Source of the DNA: Oligoflexia bacterium
GTDB taxonomy: Bacteria; Bdellovibrionota; Bacteriovoracia; Bacteriovoracales; Bacteriovoracaceae
Assembly (NCBI GenBank): GCA_015232015.1
Contig: JADGAM010000001.1
Coordinates: 27,340 to 91,339, forward strand
Reading direction: 5' to 3'
DNA: 64,000 bases
A program made the position numbers and the translations under genes. Within the stretch, counting starts at the first letter, position 1; every line of letters begins with the position of its first letter. Shown piece after piece: positions 50,022 through 60,560 of the stretch. The notes below the pieces were generated by a model. It made no database searches. It saw only the letters and a program-made list of their open reading frames with translations, and was not told the origin of the DNA.

Positions 50022-51707
50022 TTATAGTTGTGTGTAATTGATTATAGCATTTAAGAAATTTTTAAATAATGGATGAGAGTCAAATGGTTTTGATTTAAAT
50101 TCAGGATGAAATTGACATGCAATAAAGAAAGGGTGCTTTTGATTATCAATTTCAATAATTTCTACTAACCCATACTCTTCATTGATACCTGATACTATCA
50201 GGCCTGCTGATTTTATTTGTTGTAAATACTCATTATTTACCTCTAAGCGATGGCGGTGTCTCTCTGAAATATTTTGTTTTTGATATATGGAATAGGCCAA
50301 AGTGTTTGGAGTTATAGAGCAGGAAAAAGCACCTAAGCGCATATTTCCACCTTTGGGTCCATTTTTAATTTGACCTTTTAGATAGTGAACTACAGCAGTA
50401 CCACTATTTTTTCCTTCCTCTGTAAACTCCTCTGAGACAGCATCTTTTATATTGGCCAGATTGCGGGCAATTTCAATTACAGCTAATTGTAAACCTAAAC
50501 ATATTCCAAAAAATGGAAGTTTGTTTGTACGTGCATATTGAATGGCCAAAATTTTTCCTTCAGTGCCTCGTTCTCCAAAACCTCCTGGAATTAAAATTCC
50601 ATCAACATTTTTTAGTTTTTCTAGGGATTCTGCCTTTAAATTTGCATCACTACTTTCTAACTCTTCTGCGTCTATGTATTGTAGGTCGGCCAAAACTTGA
50701 TGATGAATGGCCGCATGTCTTAGCGCCTCATCTAAAGATTTGTAGGATTCAGTAAGTTCTGTATATTTTCCAACTATACCTACACGAATTTTTTTCAGTG
50801 GGTGTTCGTAATTATATACTACTTTTTCTAGGTCACTAATGTTAGGTCTTGCAGACCAAATATTAAGTAACTCAGTAATCTTTGTATCAAGACCTTGACG
50901 ATAAAATTCTAGAGGTAATTTATAGATAGTATCAACATCAATTGATTGAAAGACATTACTTTCAGGAACATCACAAAAAAGTGAAATCTTATTTATTATT
51001 GATGGATCAACCACTCTATCTGCTCTACAAATCATAATATCTGGAAATAATCCAATTTCACGCAGCTCTTTTACAGAGTGCTGAGCAGGCTTTGACTTAA
51101 GCTCTTTTGCCGCTTCAATGTAGGGGATTAAAACTAAGTGAATAAATAGTGCATGGTCTTTTCCTACAGAAGATGCAAATTGCCTGATGGCCTCTAAAAA
51201 TGGCAAAGACTCAATATCTCCAACTGTACCACCTATCTCTGCAATTAAAAGATCTGCATCCTCAGATGCTAAATGAATTCTTCTCTTAATTTCATCAGTG
51301 ATATGAGGAACAACTTGTACCGTTTTTCCTAGATACTTTCCTTCGCGTTCATTTTCAATAACTTTTAAATAAACTTGCCCGCTTGTGAAATTATTTTTCT
51401 TTAAGAGATTTAGGGAGGTAAATCGCTCATAATGACCAAGATCTAAATCAGTTTCAGCTCCATCATCAGTTACAAAAACCTCTCCATGTTGAATGGGACT
51501 CATTGTTCCTGGATCGATGTTTATGTATGGATCCATCTTGAGCATGCTGACTTTCATTCCTCTTCGTTCCAAAAGAGATGCAATAGAGGCAGCTGCCAAT
51601 CCTTTTCCTAATGAACTTGTTACCCCACCAGTAATAAAAATATATTTTTTTATCATTCTACTGGGATTATTACTGTTGTTGTAGTTGCTGTGACCATTAT
51701 AGTTCAT
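50022..51707 (-). CDS. pyrG: CTP synthase
   Basis: KYIFITGGVTSSLGKGLAAASIASLLERRGMKVSMLKMDPYINIDPGTMSPIQHGEVFVTDDGAETDLDLGHYERF; GAT domain FFGICLGLQ. Confidence 0.98.
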   Translation of the reverse strand: MNYNGHSNYNNSNNPSRMIKKYIFITGGVTSSLGKGLAAASIASLLERRGMKVSMLKMDPYINIDPGTMSPIQHGEVFVTDDGAETDLDLGHYERFTSLNLLKKNNFTSGQVYLKVIENEREGKYLGKTVQVVPHITDEIKRRIHLASEDADLLIAEIGGTVGDIESLPFLEAIRQFASSVGKDHALFIHLVLIPYIEAAKELKSKPAQHSVKELREIGLFPDIMICRADRVVDPSIINKISLFCDVPESNVFQSIDVDTIYKLPLEFYRQGLDTKITELLNIWSARPNISDLEKVVYNYEHPLKKIRVGIVGKYTELTESYKSLDEALRHAAIHHQVLADLQYIDAEELESSDANLKAESLEKLKNVDGILIPGGFGERGTEGKILAIQYARTNKLPFFGICLGLQLAVIEIARNLANIKDAVSEEFTEEGKNSGTAVVHYLKGQIKNGPKGGNMRLGAFSCSITPNTLAYSIYQKQNISERHRHRLEVNNEYLQQIKSAGLIVSGINEEYGLVEIIEIDNQKHPFFIACQFHPEFKSKPFDSHPLFKNFLNAIINYTQL

Positions 51708-52593
51708 AGCTTAAATGCTCCTTCGATACTTCTGATACTTTCTTAAATAATTTCTCAACTTTGATAATATCTTCGGGGGTATCGACACTAATTAATTCGT
51801 TTTCAGTTACAAGTGCTCCAATATTCATTCCAATAGAAAGTGCACGAAGTTGTTCTAGTTTTTCAACTTGCTCTAAGTAAGTGGCGTTGGACTTAACAAA
51901 TGTTTCCAATATGTGGGGGCGGTACGAATATATTCCAACATGTTGATGCCAGATTAGATTTTCATTATTTTTATCTGTTTCATTATTGTTATCTGATAAT
52001 GGTAAGTGAGGTATGGGTGAACGAGAAAAATATAAACAACGTCCTGCTTTGCTGGAATTTAAATTATCAGCGACGAAAACTGCCTTAACAACATTTGGGC
52101 CTAAATATTTTTCTCTTAATTGGGGAGTAGTAGGAGTAGCAGGAGTAGTAACAGAGAAAGTATGCCTTTTTACAAGAGTAGTAATATCATATTTAGAATT
52201 TAAGTGCCATTCGCCTAGGGCCTTCAATTCTGATCCTTTAAGCAAAGGTTCATCACCTTGTAGATTAATTATTAGAGAATAAGAAGAGCAATTATTAGAT
52301 TCTGATTTATTAAGGAAACGACTATAGGCCAAATGAATTCTATCAGTACCACAATTAACTTCATCATCAACTCGTAAAACTTTACCTCCAAAACTTAAAA
52401 CATGCTCTTCGATAAGATTGTTATCTGTTACTACATAAGTATCAAAGGAAGATGAGATAGCATTGTTGTAAACAATATTAATCATACTTTTTCCAGCAAT
52501 GGTGGCCAAAGGTTTTCCTGGAAAACGAGATGATTGGTACCTTGCAGGAATAAGAATTACTATTTTAGAGGTAGAGTTGTTTGAATATGGCAT
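51697..52593 (-). CDS. kdsB: 3-deoxy-manno-octulosonate cytidylyltransferase
   Basis: VILIPARYQSSRFPGKPLATIAGKSMI; INLQGDEPLL; HVGIYSYR; LEQLRALSIGM. Confidence 0.96.
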   Translation of the reverse strand: MPYSNNSTSKIVILIPARYQSSRFPGKPLATIAGKSMINIVYNNAISSSFDTYVVTDNNLIEEHVLSFGGKVLRVDDEVNCGTDRIHLAYSRFLNKSESNNCSSYSLIINLQGDEPLLKGSELKALGEWHLNSKYDITTLVKRHTFSVTTPATPTTPQLREKYLGPNVVKAVFVADNLNSSKAGRCLYFSRSPIPHLPLSDNNNETDKNNENLIWHQHVGIYSYRPHILETFVKSNATYLEQVEKLEQLRALSIGMNIGALVTENELISVDTPEDIIKVEKLFKKVSEVSKEHLSYEL

Positions 52594-52803
52594 ATTTTTT
52601 AAAATTTTTTAATAAAGCTTTTTAATAATTCAATTTAAAGAGAGAAAGTTACCACATTGAAAGGAATTTTTGAAATTATGTTATAATAAAAGATAAAAAA
52701 TAACAATTTGCTTGCTTTTAATAACTTTTAATTTGCTAGGTCATAGTTTAAAAGCTTCTTAGATAATATAAAAATGATTAAATGACACAAAAAGGATTTA
52801 AAT

Positions 52804-53193
52804 GTGATAGGAAAATCACACTGTTTTACTTGGTTTTATTTTGTATTCATTTTGTCAATATTGTTTTTTCTAGCGTTGGTGGTGATTGGAATTGATGACA
52901 CTACACTATTAGCTGCAGAAGAAGATGTTATAATTAATCCCAAAATTAGCTCCAGATGTGATGAATTAATAAAAACTAGAGACAATAGAATAATGTTAAA
53001 ACAAAAGGCAGTTTCTCTATCTCAAAGAATCGAAAAATTAAAACAACAAGTTCCTATTAATAAAAAAACTTTAGTTAAAAAATTAGAATATATATCAAAC
53101 AGAGTTAGTCAACAAATCCAATTAATGAATTTACAAGCAAAGAATTTAGAAGAGGATATTGTTCGCAGAGGATGCCCAGGAATTAGTTTGTAA
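52804..53193 (+). CDS. Small hypothetical, signal-anchor and coiled-coil
   Basis: N-terminal hydrophobic segment, helical Lys/Gln-rich remainder. Confidence 0.45.
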   Translation: MIGKSHCFTWFYFVFILSILFFLALVVIGIDDTTLLAAEEDVIINPKISSRCDELIKTRDNRIMLKQKAVSLSQRIEKLKQQVPINKKTLVKKLEYISNRVSQQIQLMNLQAKNLEEDIVRRGCPGISL

Positions 53194-53305
53194 TTTGCTA
53201 TAAGTTTAAGTTCTTATCTTTTCACTCTGTAATTATTAATGCTATCGTTTTTTGATAGGATAGAAAAAAATAAAAAACAAACATTAATAACGCGAAAAAG
53301 AACCA

Positions 53306-54949
53306 ATGAAAAAAATAAATTTATTAATACTTTTATTTGCCTTTTTAGGTATAACACCTTTCAACTTTTCTTTTACTTTTGCTTGGGCCCAACAAGATCA
53401 GAATCGAAATTTGAACCAAGAGAGTGATGATTTAAATGAACAACCTATAACTACAAATTTAAACATGATAAAAAATAAAAGTAAAAATAAGAGTAAAAAT
53501 AAGATCGATAACAGTACAAAAGGTGATATCGATTTAGAGAATTTAGAAAGCATTGAAGAGGGTGGCGTGAAGGAACGGGCCCAAGATTCCTATGTTTTAG
53601 GACTATCAAAAAATGTTACTTTGAGAGGTATGTTAGAACAAGGTCTTCGAGAAAATCCTCAAGAAAAAATTCGTCAATATCAAAAATACATTGTAGAAAT
53701 TGCCAGTGCGAGAAATAATGATAAATTTTGGTATCCCCAAATTGGCCTTGTAATGAAGACTGAAAATCAAAGAATTGCTAGGTTATTATCAAAGGATAAT
53801 TTAAGCACCTCTAGAAGCACTCCAGATGGTTATATAGGGTTGGAGTTTGGAGAATATACTGTATTTAATTGGGGAAAAGATTATGCAAAATATTTAAATG
53901 TCAAAGAGGAAAATCAAAGAAAATCAGAAAACCTTTTCGATCAAAGACGTAATTTAAAATTAAATCTTATATCGCTTTATTTTGAATTAATAAAATTAAA
54001 ACTCTTTGAAAGAATAGCTCAAGATTATGTTCGTAATTCTACTTTCGTATATCGGATTGGAAGAGAAAAAGTTACATTAAAAAAAATTAGCGAGCAACAA
54101 TATTATCAGTCGCGCACACAATACCTTATAGCTCAACAACAATACAACGAGGCCAGAGTTAATACTAAAAATTTTGAAAAAACACTCTCTTATATTTTAG
54201 GAGAAGAGCCTTTTACTACCTATAAACCAGAAGAATATTTACGTTATAAAAAAATCAATATGACTTTAGATCAAGCAGTAAATCTCTATCAAGAAAATAG
54301 TGCTTTAATTAAAGATAAAATGCAGGCACTAACGGCCGCACATAGAAATTTTGAGATTGCATTTAAAGAAAATTTACCACTACCAAAATTTTCTATAAAT
54401 TTTGGAAGCTATTTGCATACTTTTAGCAGCAGTGGAGCAAAAACTATGCATACTACTTCCGAATATAGATCTGATGGAACATTATTGAATAATCCAGGAG
54501 GATCCAATATTGAATTGAGGGCCAGTATAAATATGAGTTGGGATATCTTAGGTACAGAAGGTCTATTTAATGGTCGCAAGAGATCTGAAGCATTCTATGA
54601 AAAAACTATTGCTAAAATTGATTATGATAATTCAAAAAAATATGTAGATACCAATATTAGAAAATTATTAGAAGTTATAGTTGAATTAGAAAAAGAAATG
54701 ACAATTGTAACCTCATATGTAGCAAATGCACGTAAAGAATTTAATCAAACACTTGAAAATTATTTAGCACAAAAAACATCGTTTCTAGAGATAAAAGATG
54801 CTTTATTAACCTTGAAAAACGCTGAAGAACTTATGGAAGGAACAAAATTCCGCCATTTAAAGGCAAAATTAGATTTGGCCGAGGAAATGGGAGTGGAAGA
54901 TTTTCCTGGGGATAATTTTGAAATTTTAGCAGTAAGGGAGGAGAAATAA
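53306..54949 (+). CDS. TolC-family outer-membrane efflux protein
   Basis: Signal peptide; LRGMLEQGLRENPQEKIRQYQKYIVEIASARNNDKFWYPQIGL typical OEP repeat. Confidence 0.85.
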   Translation: MKKINLLILLFAFLGITPFNFSFTFAWAQQDQNRNLNQESDDLNEQPITTNLNMIKNKSKNKSKNKIDNSTKGDIDLENLESIEEGGVKERAQDSYVLGLSKNVTLRGMLEQGLRENPQEKIRQYQKYIVEIASARNNDKFWYPQIGLVMKTENQRIARLLSKDNLSTSRSTPDGYIGLEFGEYTVFNWGKDYAKYLNVKEENQRKSENLFDQRRNLKLNLISLYFELIKLKLFERIAQDYVRNSTFVYRIGREKVTLKKISEQQYYQSRTQYLIAQQQYNEARVNTKNFEKTLSYILGEEPFTTYKPEEYLRYKKINMTLDQAVNLYQENSALIKDKMQALTAAHRNFEIAFKENLPLPKFSINFGSYLHTFSSSGAKTMHTTSEYRSDGTLLNNPGGSNIELRASINMSWDILGTEGLFNGRKRSEAFYEKTIAKIDYDNSKKYVDTNIRKLLEVIVELEKEMTIVTSYVANARKEFNQTLENYLAQKTSFLEIKDALLTLKNAEELMEGTKFRHLKAKLDLAEEMGVEDFPGDNFEILAVREEK

Positions 54950-56122
54950 GTGATTTTTTTAAGGAAAATATTAATTTTTATTTTTATATATTTTGCTTTT
55001 TGTATTGGCATTAGTATTAGTTGGGCCCAAGCTTCAGAAGCTGATTCAGCAATTGATTCAGCACCTGAATCAGCTTCTGAATCGAGCGCTGATTCAAGTT
55101 CTGCATTACCTCCTGCAGATTCAGATTCGGATAAAGATTCGACTAAAGATTTGGATAAAGATGATAGTGTTTTTAAGAGCGCAGAAAAGAATGATGATGC
55201 CTCAATGAATAATGATAAACAAGAAGAAGGTAAAATTTCAAATGTAAATGTTGATGAAGAAAAAAATGAGGATAAGATCAGGGATGAGAGTAAGAACCAG
55301 AATGAGGATAAAAACAAGAGTGAGAAAATAAGTAAAAAGAAAAACAGTGATGATAATGATGATAATAAGGATAAAAAAGCAGAAATAGATAAAGATACAG
55401 ATAAGGATGATATTGATGATATTAATGTTGCAGAAAATATTTTAGAAGAGAAGAATGATTCAAAAGGAAAGATATTTAGTTTAGAAGACGAACTATATAT
55501 TACCGATAAAAATGAGTATACTGGAATCTATGATCGTTATTATTCATTAAATAAAGATTCTAATCGCTATAGTATGTCTGCAAGCACTGATATTGATGTT
55601 TTAAAATTTAAAAAAATTTATGGTGGTGATTTTGGGTATGCGAGAAATTTGGATGTATTTTGGTTAGAAACACTTCTTTCATTGGATATAGTTAATTTTA
55701 ATGAAGTTACCAATACTGCCTCTAGAAGTTCAATAAATCCTTCAGCAGAAGAAAATAATAAAAGAAGTAGTGATATAAAACAAAGTATTATCTCAGTAGG
55801 GCTTGGGATTTCTTATCGCTTTATGTTTCCATATCAAATCAATATTTTTAATGTTGATAATTTATTTCATACGACTACTTGTTATATAAACTATAGTCAA
55901 GTTGGTGAAGATAGAAATTCAAGTAAATATCTTGGACCTGGTTTGCGCGCTGATTATGGAATACATAAAAGAGTAAGTTCTAAAATGCACCTTGGATTAA
56001 AGTTTACCTATCGATTTTCTGAAGTTATAAGAAAAGAGAAATTTCAAGATGAAAATAATAATGATCGCAGACTTTTTATGAGTTGGGGTACATTTGGTTT
56101 TGATTTGGCCTATTATTTTTAG
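54950..56122 (+). CDS. Protein with long acidic/low-complexity N-terminal region and C-terminal beta-barrel-like domain
   Basis: Start abuts the TolC-like stop; S/E/D/K-rich tract, then aromatic beta-strand region ending ...FGFDLAYYF. Confidence 0.65.
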   Translation: MIFLRKILIFIFIYFAFCIGISISWAQASEADSAIDSAPESASESSADSSSALPPADSDSDKDSTKDLDKDDSVFKSAEKNDDASMNNDKQEEGKISNVNVDEEKNEDKIRDESKNQNEDKNKSEKISKKKNSDDNDDNKDKKAEIDKDTDKDDIDDINVAENILEEKNDSKGKIFSLEDELYITDKNEYTGIYDRYYSLNKDSNRYSMSASTDIDVLKFKKIYGGDFGYARNLDVFWLETLLSLDIVNFNEVTNTASRSSINPSAEENNKRSSDIKQSIISVGLGISYRFMFPYQINIFNVDNLFHTTTCYINYSQVGEDRNSSKYLGPGLRADYGIHKRVSSKMHLGLKFTYRFSEVIRKEKFQDENNNDRRLFMSWGTFGFDLAYYF

Positions 56123-56151
56123 GCGGCCTTTTTTTATTAAGCAGCTTAATT

Positions 56152-56955
56152 TTAAGCAGCTTGTAGAATACTTAAATCATCTGCATTTTCAAAGATATTT
56201 TTAAGCAAATCCTTAAGCAAATTTATTGCCTTAACATGCAATTGAGACACTCTAGCTGAAGTAATATTTAATTTATCACTAATTTCTCTAATTTTTAAAC
56301 CTTCATAATAATACATCTTAAGTATACTCTGCTCTAGCTCTGGTAGGGCAGTAATTGAATTAAAAATTATTTTACTAGAATGCTTATAATTAACAATAAA
56401 AAAAGGATTACCACTTATTCTTTCATCAGATAAGTATGTTTGCTCACAAGGATTGTGTTCTTCAATATAATTATAGATAATATCATCAATATTAACCATG
56501 TGTACGGTTTTAATACTATCTAAAATCATTTGATACTCCTCTAAATTAATAGCAAGTGTATCCGCCATCTCTCTCTCAGATGGAATCCTTCCTAAATTTT
56601 TTTCTAATTCTTTTTTGATCTTTTCAATCAATTTAAATTTGTCTCTAATAGATCTCGGAACAAAATCTAAATTACGTAATTCATCTAAGATCGCGCCTCT
56701 AATCCTGAATTCTGCATAAGTCTTAAATTTATTTTTTCTTTCAGGATCATATTTTTTTATTGCATCAATAAGTCCCATAACACCACAAGAAATTAAATCA
56801 TCTAATTCAATGTGGTTTGGAATTTTTGATAAAAACTTCCTTGCAATAAATCTTATAAATGGCGTGTATTCTTTAACAACATCTTCCTGCTCTCTGGCCC
56901 CTAATTTAATGTTGTAATCCGGTAACGTGCTAATATTGTTTAGGCCATTTTTCAT
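56152..56955 (-). CDS. fliA: FliA/WhiG-type RNA polymerase sigma factor
   Basis: YTPFIRFIARKF, ELDDLISCGVMGLIDAIKKYDPERKNKFKTYAEFRIRGAILDELRNLDFVPRSIRDK; sigma4 HTH; ATG at 56955 preferred. Confidence 0.88.
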   Translation of the reverse strand: MKNGLNNISTLPDYNIKLGAREQEDVVKEYTPFIRFIARKFLSKIPNHIELDDLISCGVMGLIDAIKKYDPERKNKFKTYAEFRIRGAILDELRNLDFVPRSIRDKFKLIEKIKKELEKNLGRIPSEREMADTLAINLEEYQMILDSIKTVHMVNIDDIIYNYIEEHNPCEQTYLSDERISGNPFFIVNYKHSSKIIFNSITALPELEQSILKMYYYEGLKIREISDKLNITSARVSQLHVKAINLLKDLLKNIFENADDLSILQAA

Positions 56956-57337
56956 TTGGAACCTCCCAAAAAATTTAAAATGTTTAATATAAAAAACGTT
57001 CAAAATAATTCATATTTAATTTTTCGTAGTACCAATATCCCTAGAAACATTTTGAAAGATGAAAAGAGTACAAAAGTTTTTTAATGCCCTCCTTCTTTTA
57101 AAAATTAAATTTGTTTATGTAACAAAAGCATTTTCTAATAGAGCAATTTCGATTATCTTAATATTAATTATTTTATTATTGATTTTATGAATCATTATAA
57201 TTAAATTCATAAATACTTTGATTTGTGAGCGATAATAAAATTTATTGTGCCTATTTATTGTGTGGTAACTACTCACGGCCCTTAGGAAATTTACAAGGGA
57301 CCTAGTATTTACATTGTGTGTATTACGATATATTAAG

Positions 57338-57787
57338 ATGATAACTATGGACGATGATAAGAACAAAAAACCAGTAGGTCGTCCTTCTAAGCAAGAAAGA
57401 GACAAGGCCTTGCTTTGCTCTATTAGAATGGAAACTGAACTTAAAAATTCTATATCCTCATTGGCATATGGACTTACAACAGGTATACGCTTTTTATATA
57501 AATTTTATTTAAAATGGAAAAATATTGATGTTGAGATTAAAACAAATTTAAAAATTTTAAGTTTAGAATTTTCTCAAACAGCGGATGTTTTTTTAAAGGC
57601 CAAAGAGGCAGAGAAGATCACTGAGAGCAATTTGTATTATCAAATGATGGTTATACAGAGTCAGCAAATAAAACGTTTATACAAGATAATTGAAAGCGAA
57701 GATAAAGATGGATCTTTTATTGAATCATTATTTCTTGATAAAAAATATTTAGAGTATTTAAAATTTATTTGGAAAAAACATATTTGA
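57338..57787 (+). CDS. Small hypothetical protein, GRPSKQERD N-terminus (possible DNA-binding)
   Basis: AT-hook-like GRPS motif followed by helical region. Confidence 0.45.
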   Translation: MITMDDDKNKKPVGRPSKQERDKALLCSIRMETELKNSISSLAYGLTTGIRFLYKFYLKWKNIDVEIKTNLKILSLEFSQTADVFLKAKEAEKITESNLYYQMMVIQSQQIKRLYKIIESEDKDGSFIESLFLDKKYLEYLKFIWKKHI

Positions 57788-57811
57788 CCCTAAGGCCATA
57801 AACTGCCTTCA

Positions 57812-60523
57812 CTATTCATAAGAAAGGTTTAAGAATTTAGAAACATCAGTACTTTTATCTTTTGAAGTCTCTACTGCCGCTTTTTCAATCTTTTCGGTTT
57901 GTTCAGTTTTATTTTCTTTTTCAACTTTTACAGAAACTGCAACAGGAGCAGTAACAACAGGAGCAGTAACAGAAGAATTAGAAGTAGAACCGTTTTTTTC
58001 ATCTGATTCATGATGTTTTTTAATTATATTAAAGAAGTTAAAAATATTTGCATCTTTTCCACCTGCAGATATATTTTTATGAAAATAACCTCCATAATAT
58101 TTACCTTGTGAAATTAATGTCTCTAAATTAGAGATATCATTTTTATTTGGATTAAGTTTACTTCCATTAGAGGTAATTTCTGCTATGGTTTTTCCACAAA
58201 TTATACCTTTTTCAACATACTCTTTTTCAATTTGATCATATATCTGCTTAAAGTTTTTAATTATACGACATTGATATTTACCAAAATCAGTTGGGGCAGA
58301 ATCTTCATCAGCTAAAAAAGGAATTGGTATTCCCATGTTTTCAGAAGACTCTTTAGTATCACAAAAGAATGGTTTACATGCTTGCAAATATGTTTCTGGT
58401 AATCTCTCAATTGTTAAATTTGCATCAGTTTGATCTTTAGAAAAACAAGTGTTATACCATGTTAATTTTTTTCTTTTCATAAAGAAAATACCTTGAGTAG
58501 ATAAACAATCTTTTATGGTATTTCTTAAACGTCCAAAAGTATTTCTTCTAGCAGCTCTAATTTCATTAATTTGAGAATAATCTTTAACTTTATCTAGATG
58601 CTTTAGACTTAATTTACTATCAAGGGCATCTTTCATTAATTTTTCAGTTAATGGGTTATTTTTAGTGTCAATTTGTACGCCATTTTTTGCTAAAATTTGT
58701 ATAGCTTCTTCATTGGTAATTTTAGGAGAAATTTTATTTTTATAATGAGAAGTTATATCTATTTCCGCCCTATAAGCATTCGCAAAGCTTTCTTTGTATC
58801 TGGTCACAAGTCGTTCTTCAAAAGGTGTACGAAAGTTTTCTACCATAGCGCTAGTTAAATCACTGAGCCTTCTAATATCACCTTCATTTCTAATTTTTGT
58901 TTTATCTAAATTTTCTACAATTCTTCTGGCCAAATCTTCAGCGATGATTCTATTTATTCCTGAATTTTTTAGTACTTGAGATCTTACATAATCTTTTATG
59001 TAATTAAGATATTCTTTATCACCTGTTAAAGTTGTAAGATTTTTTGCTAAAAGAGCATCTACTGTTTGCAATTTATATAAAATGCTTGAATCGTCATCAT
59101 CTTTATCAACATTTTCAAGTATTCTTGCGCTAATTCGTGAATAACGTTTTATATATTTTTCAGATTCTTCTATTGCAACTTTAACCTTAGTTAATGCAGC
59201 TAATTTTTTTAAATCCCTTGCATCGTCATATGCTTTCATAGCATCAGTTAAAATATCTTTTAATGCTCTTTCTTCTCCTGAAGATAAAGTTGTCTTCATA
59301 TTATATCCTTCCAAAACTTTTTTAAGTAAAACTACTCCCTCTGGGCCGGCCTTAACTCCAAAATCAGTTTCTTTAGCGTAGTTATCAATTATTTTAAAAA
59401 TATTTTTTGTACCTTTTGCTAATTTATCTTCTTCTTCTAATTCTTCTTTGGTTTTTTGTTTACAGATTGGTTCGACTGATTCCACATTGTATTTATTGTC
59501 ACAGTCGGCATCTTGCACATTAATAAACATACATGCTGCATTTTCGAAGTTATCACTTTTTTCCATGTCACCAAGTTTTGAAAGCTCTTGTGCTTTTCTA
59601 TCCATGAAATCTACAAATTGTAAAATAACTTCACTGCCGATAGAAGATAAAGTAGCAGCAGCTTGCCCACCTACGCTTCCACCAAAAATTGTTCCAGCAA
59701 CGTTTGCGCCTAAAACGACAGTACTTTTAAATGCTTCTTTTAAAATAGCATCTTTTTCTACACAGTCTTTACTGGTAACATTTTTTAAAACACTTTGTAA
59801 TCCTTGGTAAACATTTTTAGCGGTAGTCTCAACTATTGCTACATTTTTTTGATACTTTTTAGTAAGATCATCCATACTTACAATTTGTGATGAAATTTCA
59901 CATTTGGTTTTCATTTCATATAATCTTTTGGCCAAAGCATCTTCAATACAACTTTGAAAGCTTTGTCCTTCGCTAGCAGAATTGCTATAAATATAATCTC
60001 CATCACTTTCTAAAATTATAAGTTTTTTACAATTAGGCCAAGAGGTATTAGTGTCGGTATTCATGGCGGCAGGATCTGAATAAAAATTATCTGCTGGAAT
60101 TATTTGATTTTTTGAAACATAAATCATTGCATTTTTATATTCCATTTCAAATAAATATGGATAATTTTCACAATTTACTTTTAGTACTTCACCGGAAGCA
60201 TCCGGAATACCCATTTTATCTTTATATGTTGCAAATATTTTTGCTAAATTATCTTGAACATCTTGTGCTCCTTGAGAAACTCCAGCACAACCAGTTGATA
60301 GATTTTGAATTTTTTGTAGAGAAGAAGTAGTGGCCTTAGATAATTCCATAACATTTTTACTGGTGTCTTCATATGGACAATTTGTTCTAGGAATAACTAT
60401 TTCACTAAATCCCTTCATCTGATCATATGACCATAATAAATTAGGATTTATTATGAATAAAATGAATAAGAGATGAATTCTGTTTTTTAAAATAAATTGT
60501 TTAATATTCTGTTTAGTATTCAT
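57812..60523 (-). CDS. Large secreted hypothetical protein
   Basis: 903 aa, signal peptide, glycine-rich GANVAGTIFGGSVGGQAAATLSSIGSE, many Cys, low-complexity C-term. Confidence 0.6.
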   Translation of the reverse strand: MNTKQNIKQFILKNRIHLLFILFIINPNLLWSYDQMKGFSEIVIPRTNCPYEDTSKNVMELSKATTSSLQKIQNLSTGCAGVSQGAQDVQDNLAKIFATYKDKMGIPDASGEVLKVNCENYPYLFEMEYKNAMIYVSKNQIIPADNFYSDPAAMNTDTNTSWPNCKKLIILESDGDYIYSNSASEGQSFQSCIEDALAKRLYEMKTKCEISSQIVSMDDLTKKYQKNVAIVETTAKNVYQGLQSVLKNVTSKDCVEKDAILKEAFKSTVVLGANVAGTIFGGSVGGQAAATLSSIGSEVILQFVDFMDRKAQELSKLGDMEKSDNFENAACMFINVQDADCDNKYNVESVEPICKQKTKEELEEEDKLAKGTKNIFKIIDNYAKETDFGVKAGPEGVVLLKKVLEGYNMKTTLSSGEERALKDILTDAMKAYDDARDLKKLAALTKVKVAIEESEKYIKRYSRISARILENVDKDDDDSSILYKLQTVDALLAKNLTTLTGDKEYLNYIKDYVRSQVLKNSGINRIIAEDLARRIVENLDKTKIRNEGDIRRLSDLTSAMVENFRTPFEERLVTRYKESFANAYRAEIDITSHYKNKISPKITNEEAIQILAKNGVQIDTKNNPLTEKLMKDALDSKLSLKHLDKVKDYSQINEIRAARRNTFGRLRNTIKDCLSTQGIFFMKRKKLTWYNTCFSKDQTDANLTIERLPETYLQACKPFFCDTKESSENMGIPIPFLADEDSAPTDFGKYQCRIIKNFKQIYDQIEKEYVEKGIICGKTIAEITSNGSKLNPNKNDISNLETLISQGKYYGGYFHKNISAGGKDANIFNFFNIIKKHHESDEKNGSTSNSSVTAPVVTAPVAVSVKVEKENKTEQTEKIEKAAVETSKDKSTDVSKFLNLSYE

Positions 60524-60560
60524 TGTCGTTTGTTCCTTTAATTTTTTTTAAAATAAATGT

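Noticed and set aside
50513-50755. Plus-strand ORFs within pyrG/kdsB (50513-50755, 51493-51684, 51900-52282)
   Set aside because: Overlap strongly conserved coding sequence on the opposite strand
54760-55317. 185-aa minus-strand ORF (MFLSSFWFLLSSLILSSFF...)
   Set aside because: Antisense mirror of the acidic low-complexity region of the 54950-56122 gene and the 3' end of the TolC-like gene; composition artefact
57115-57405. 96-aa minus ORF upstream of 57338-57787
   Set aside because: Overlaps the promoter and start of a better-supported plus-strand ORF; AT-rich chance ORF
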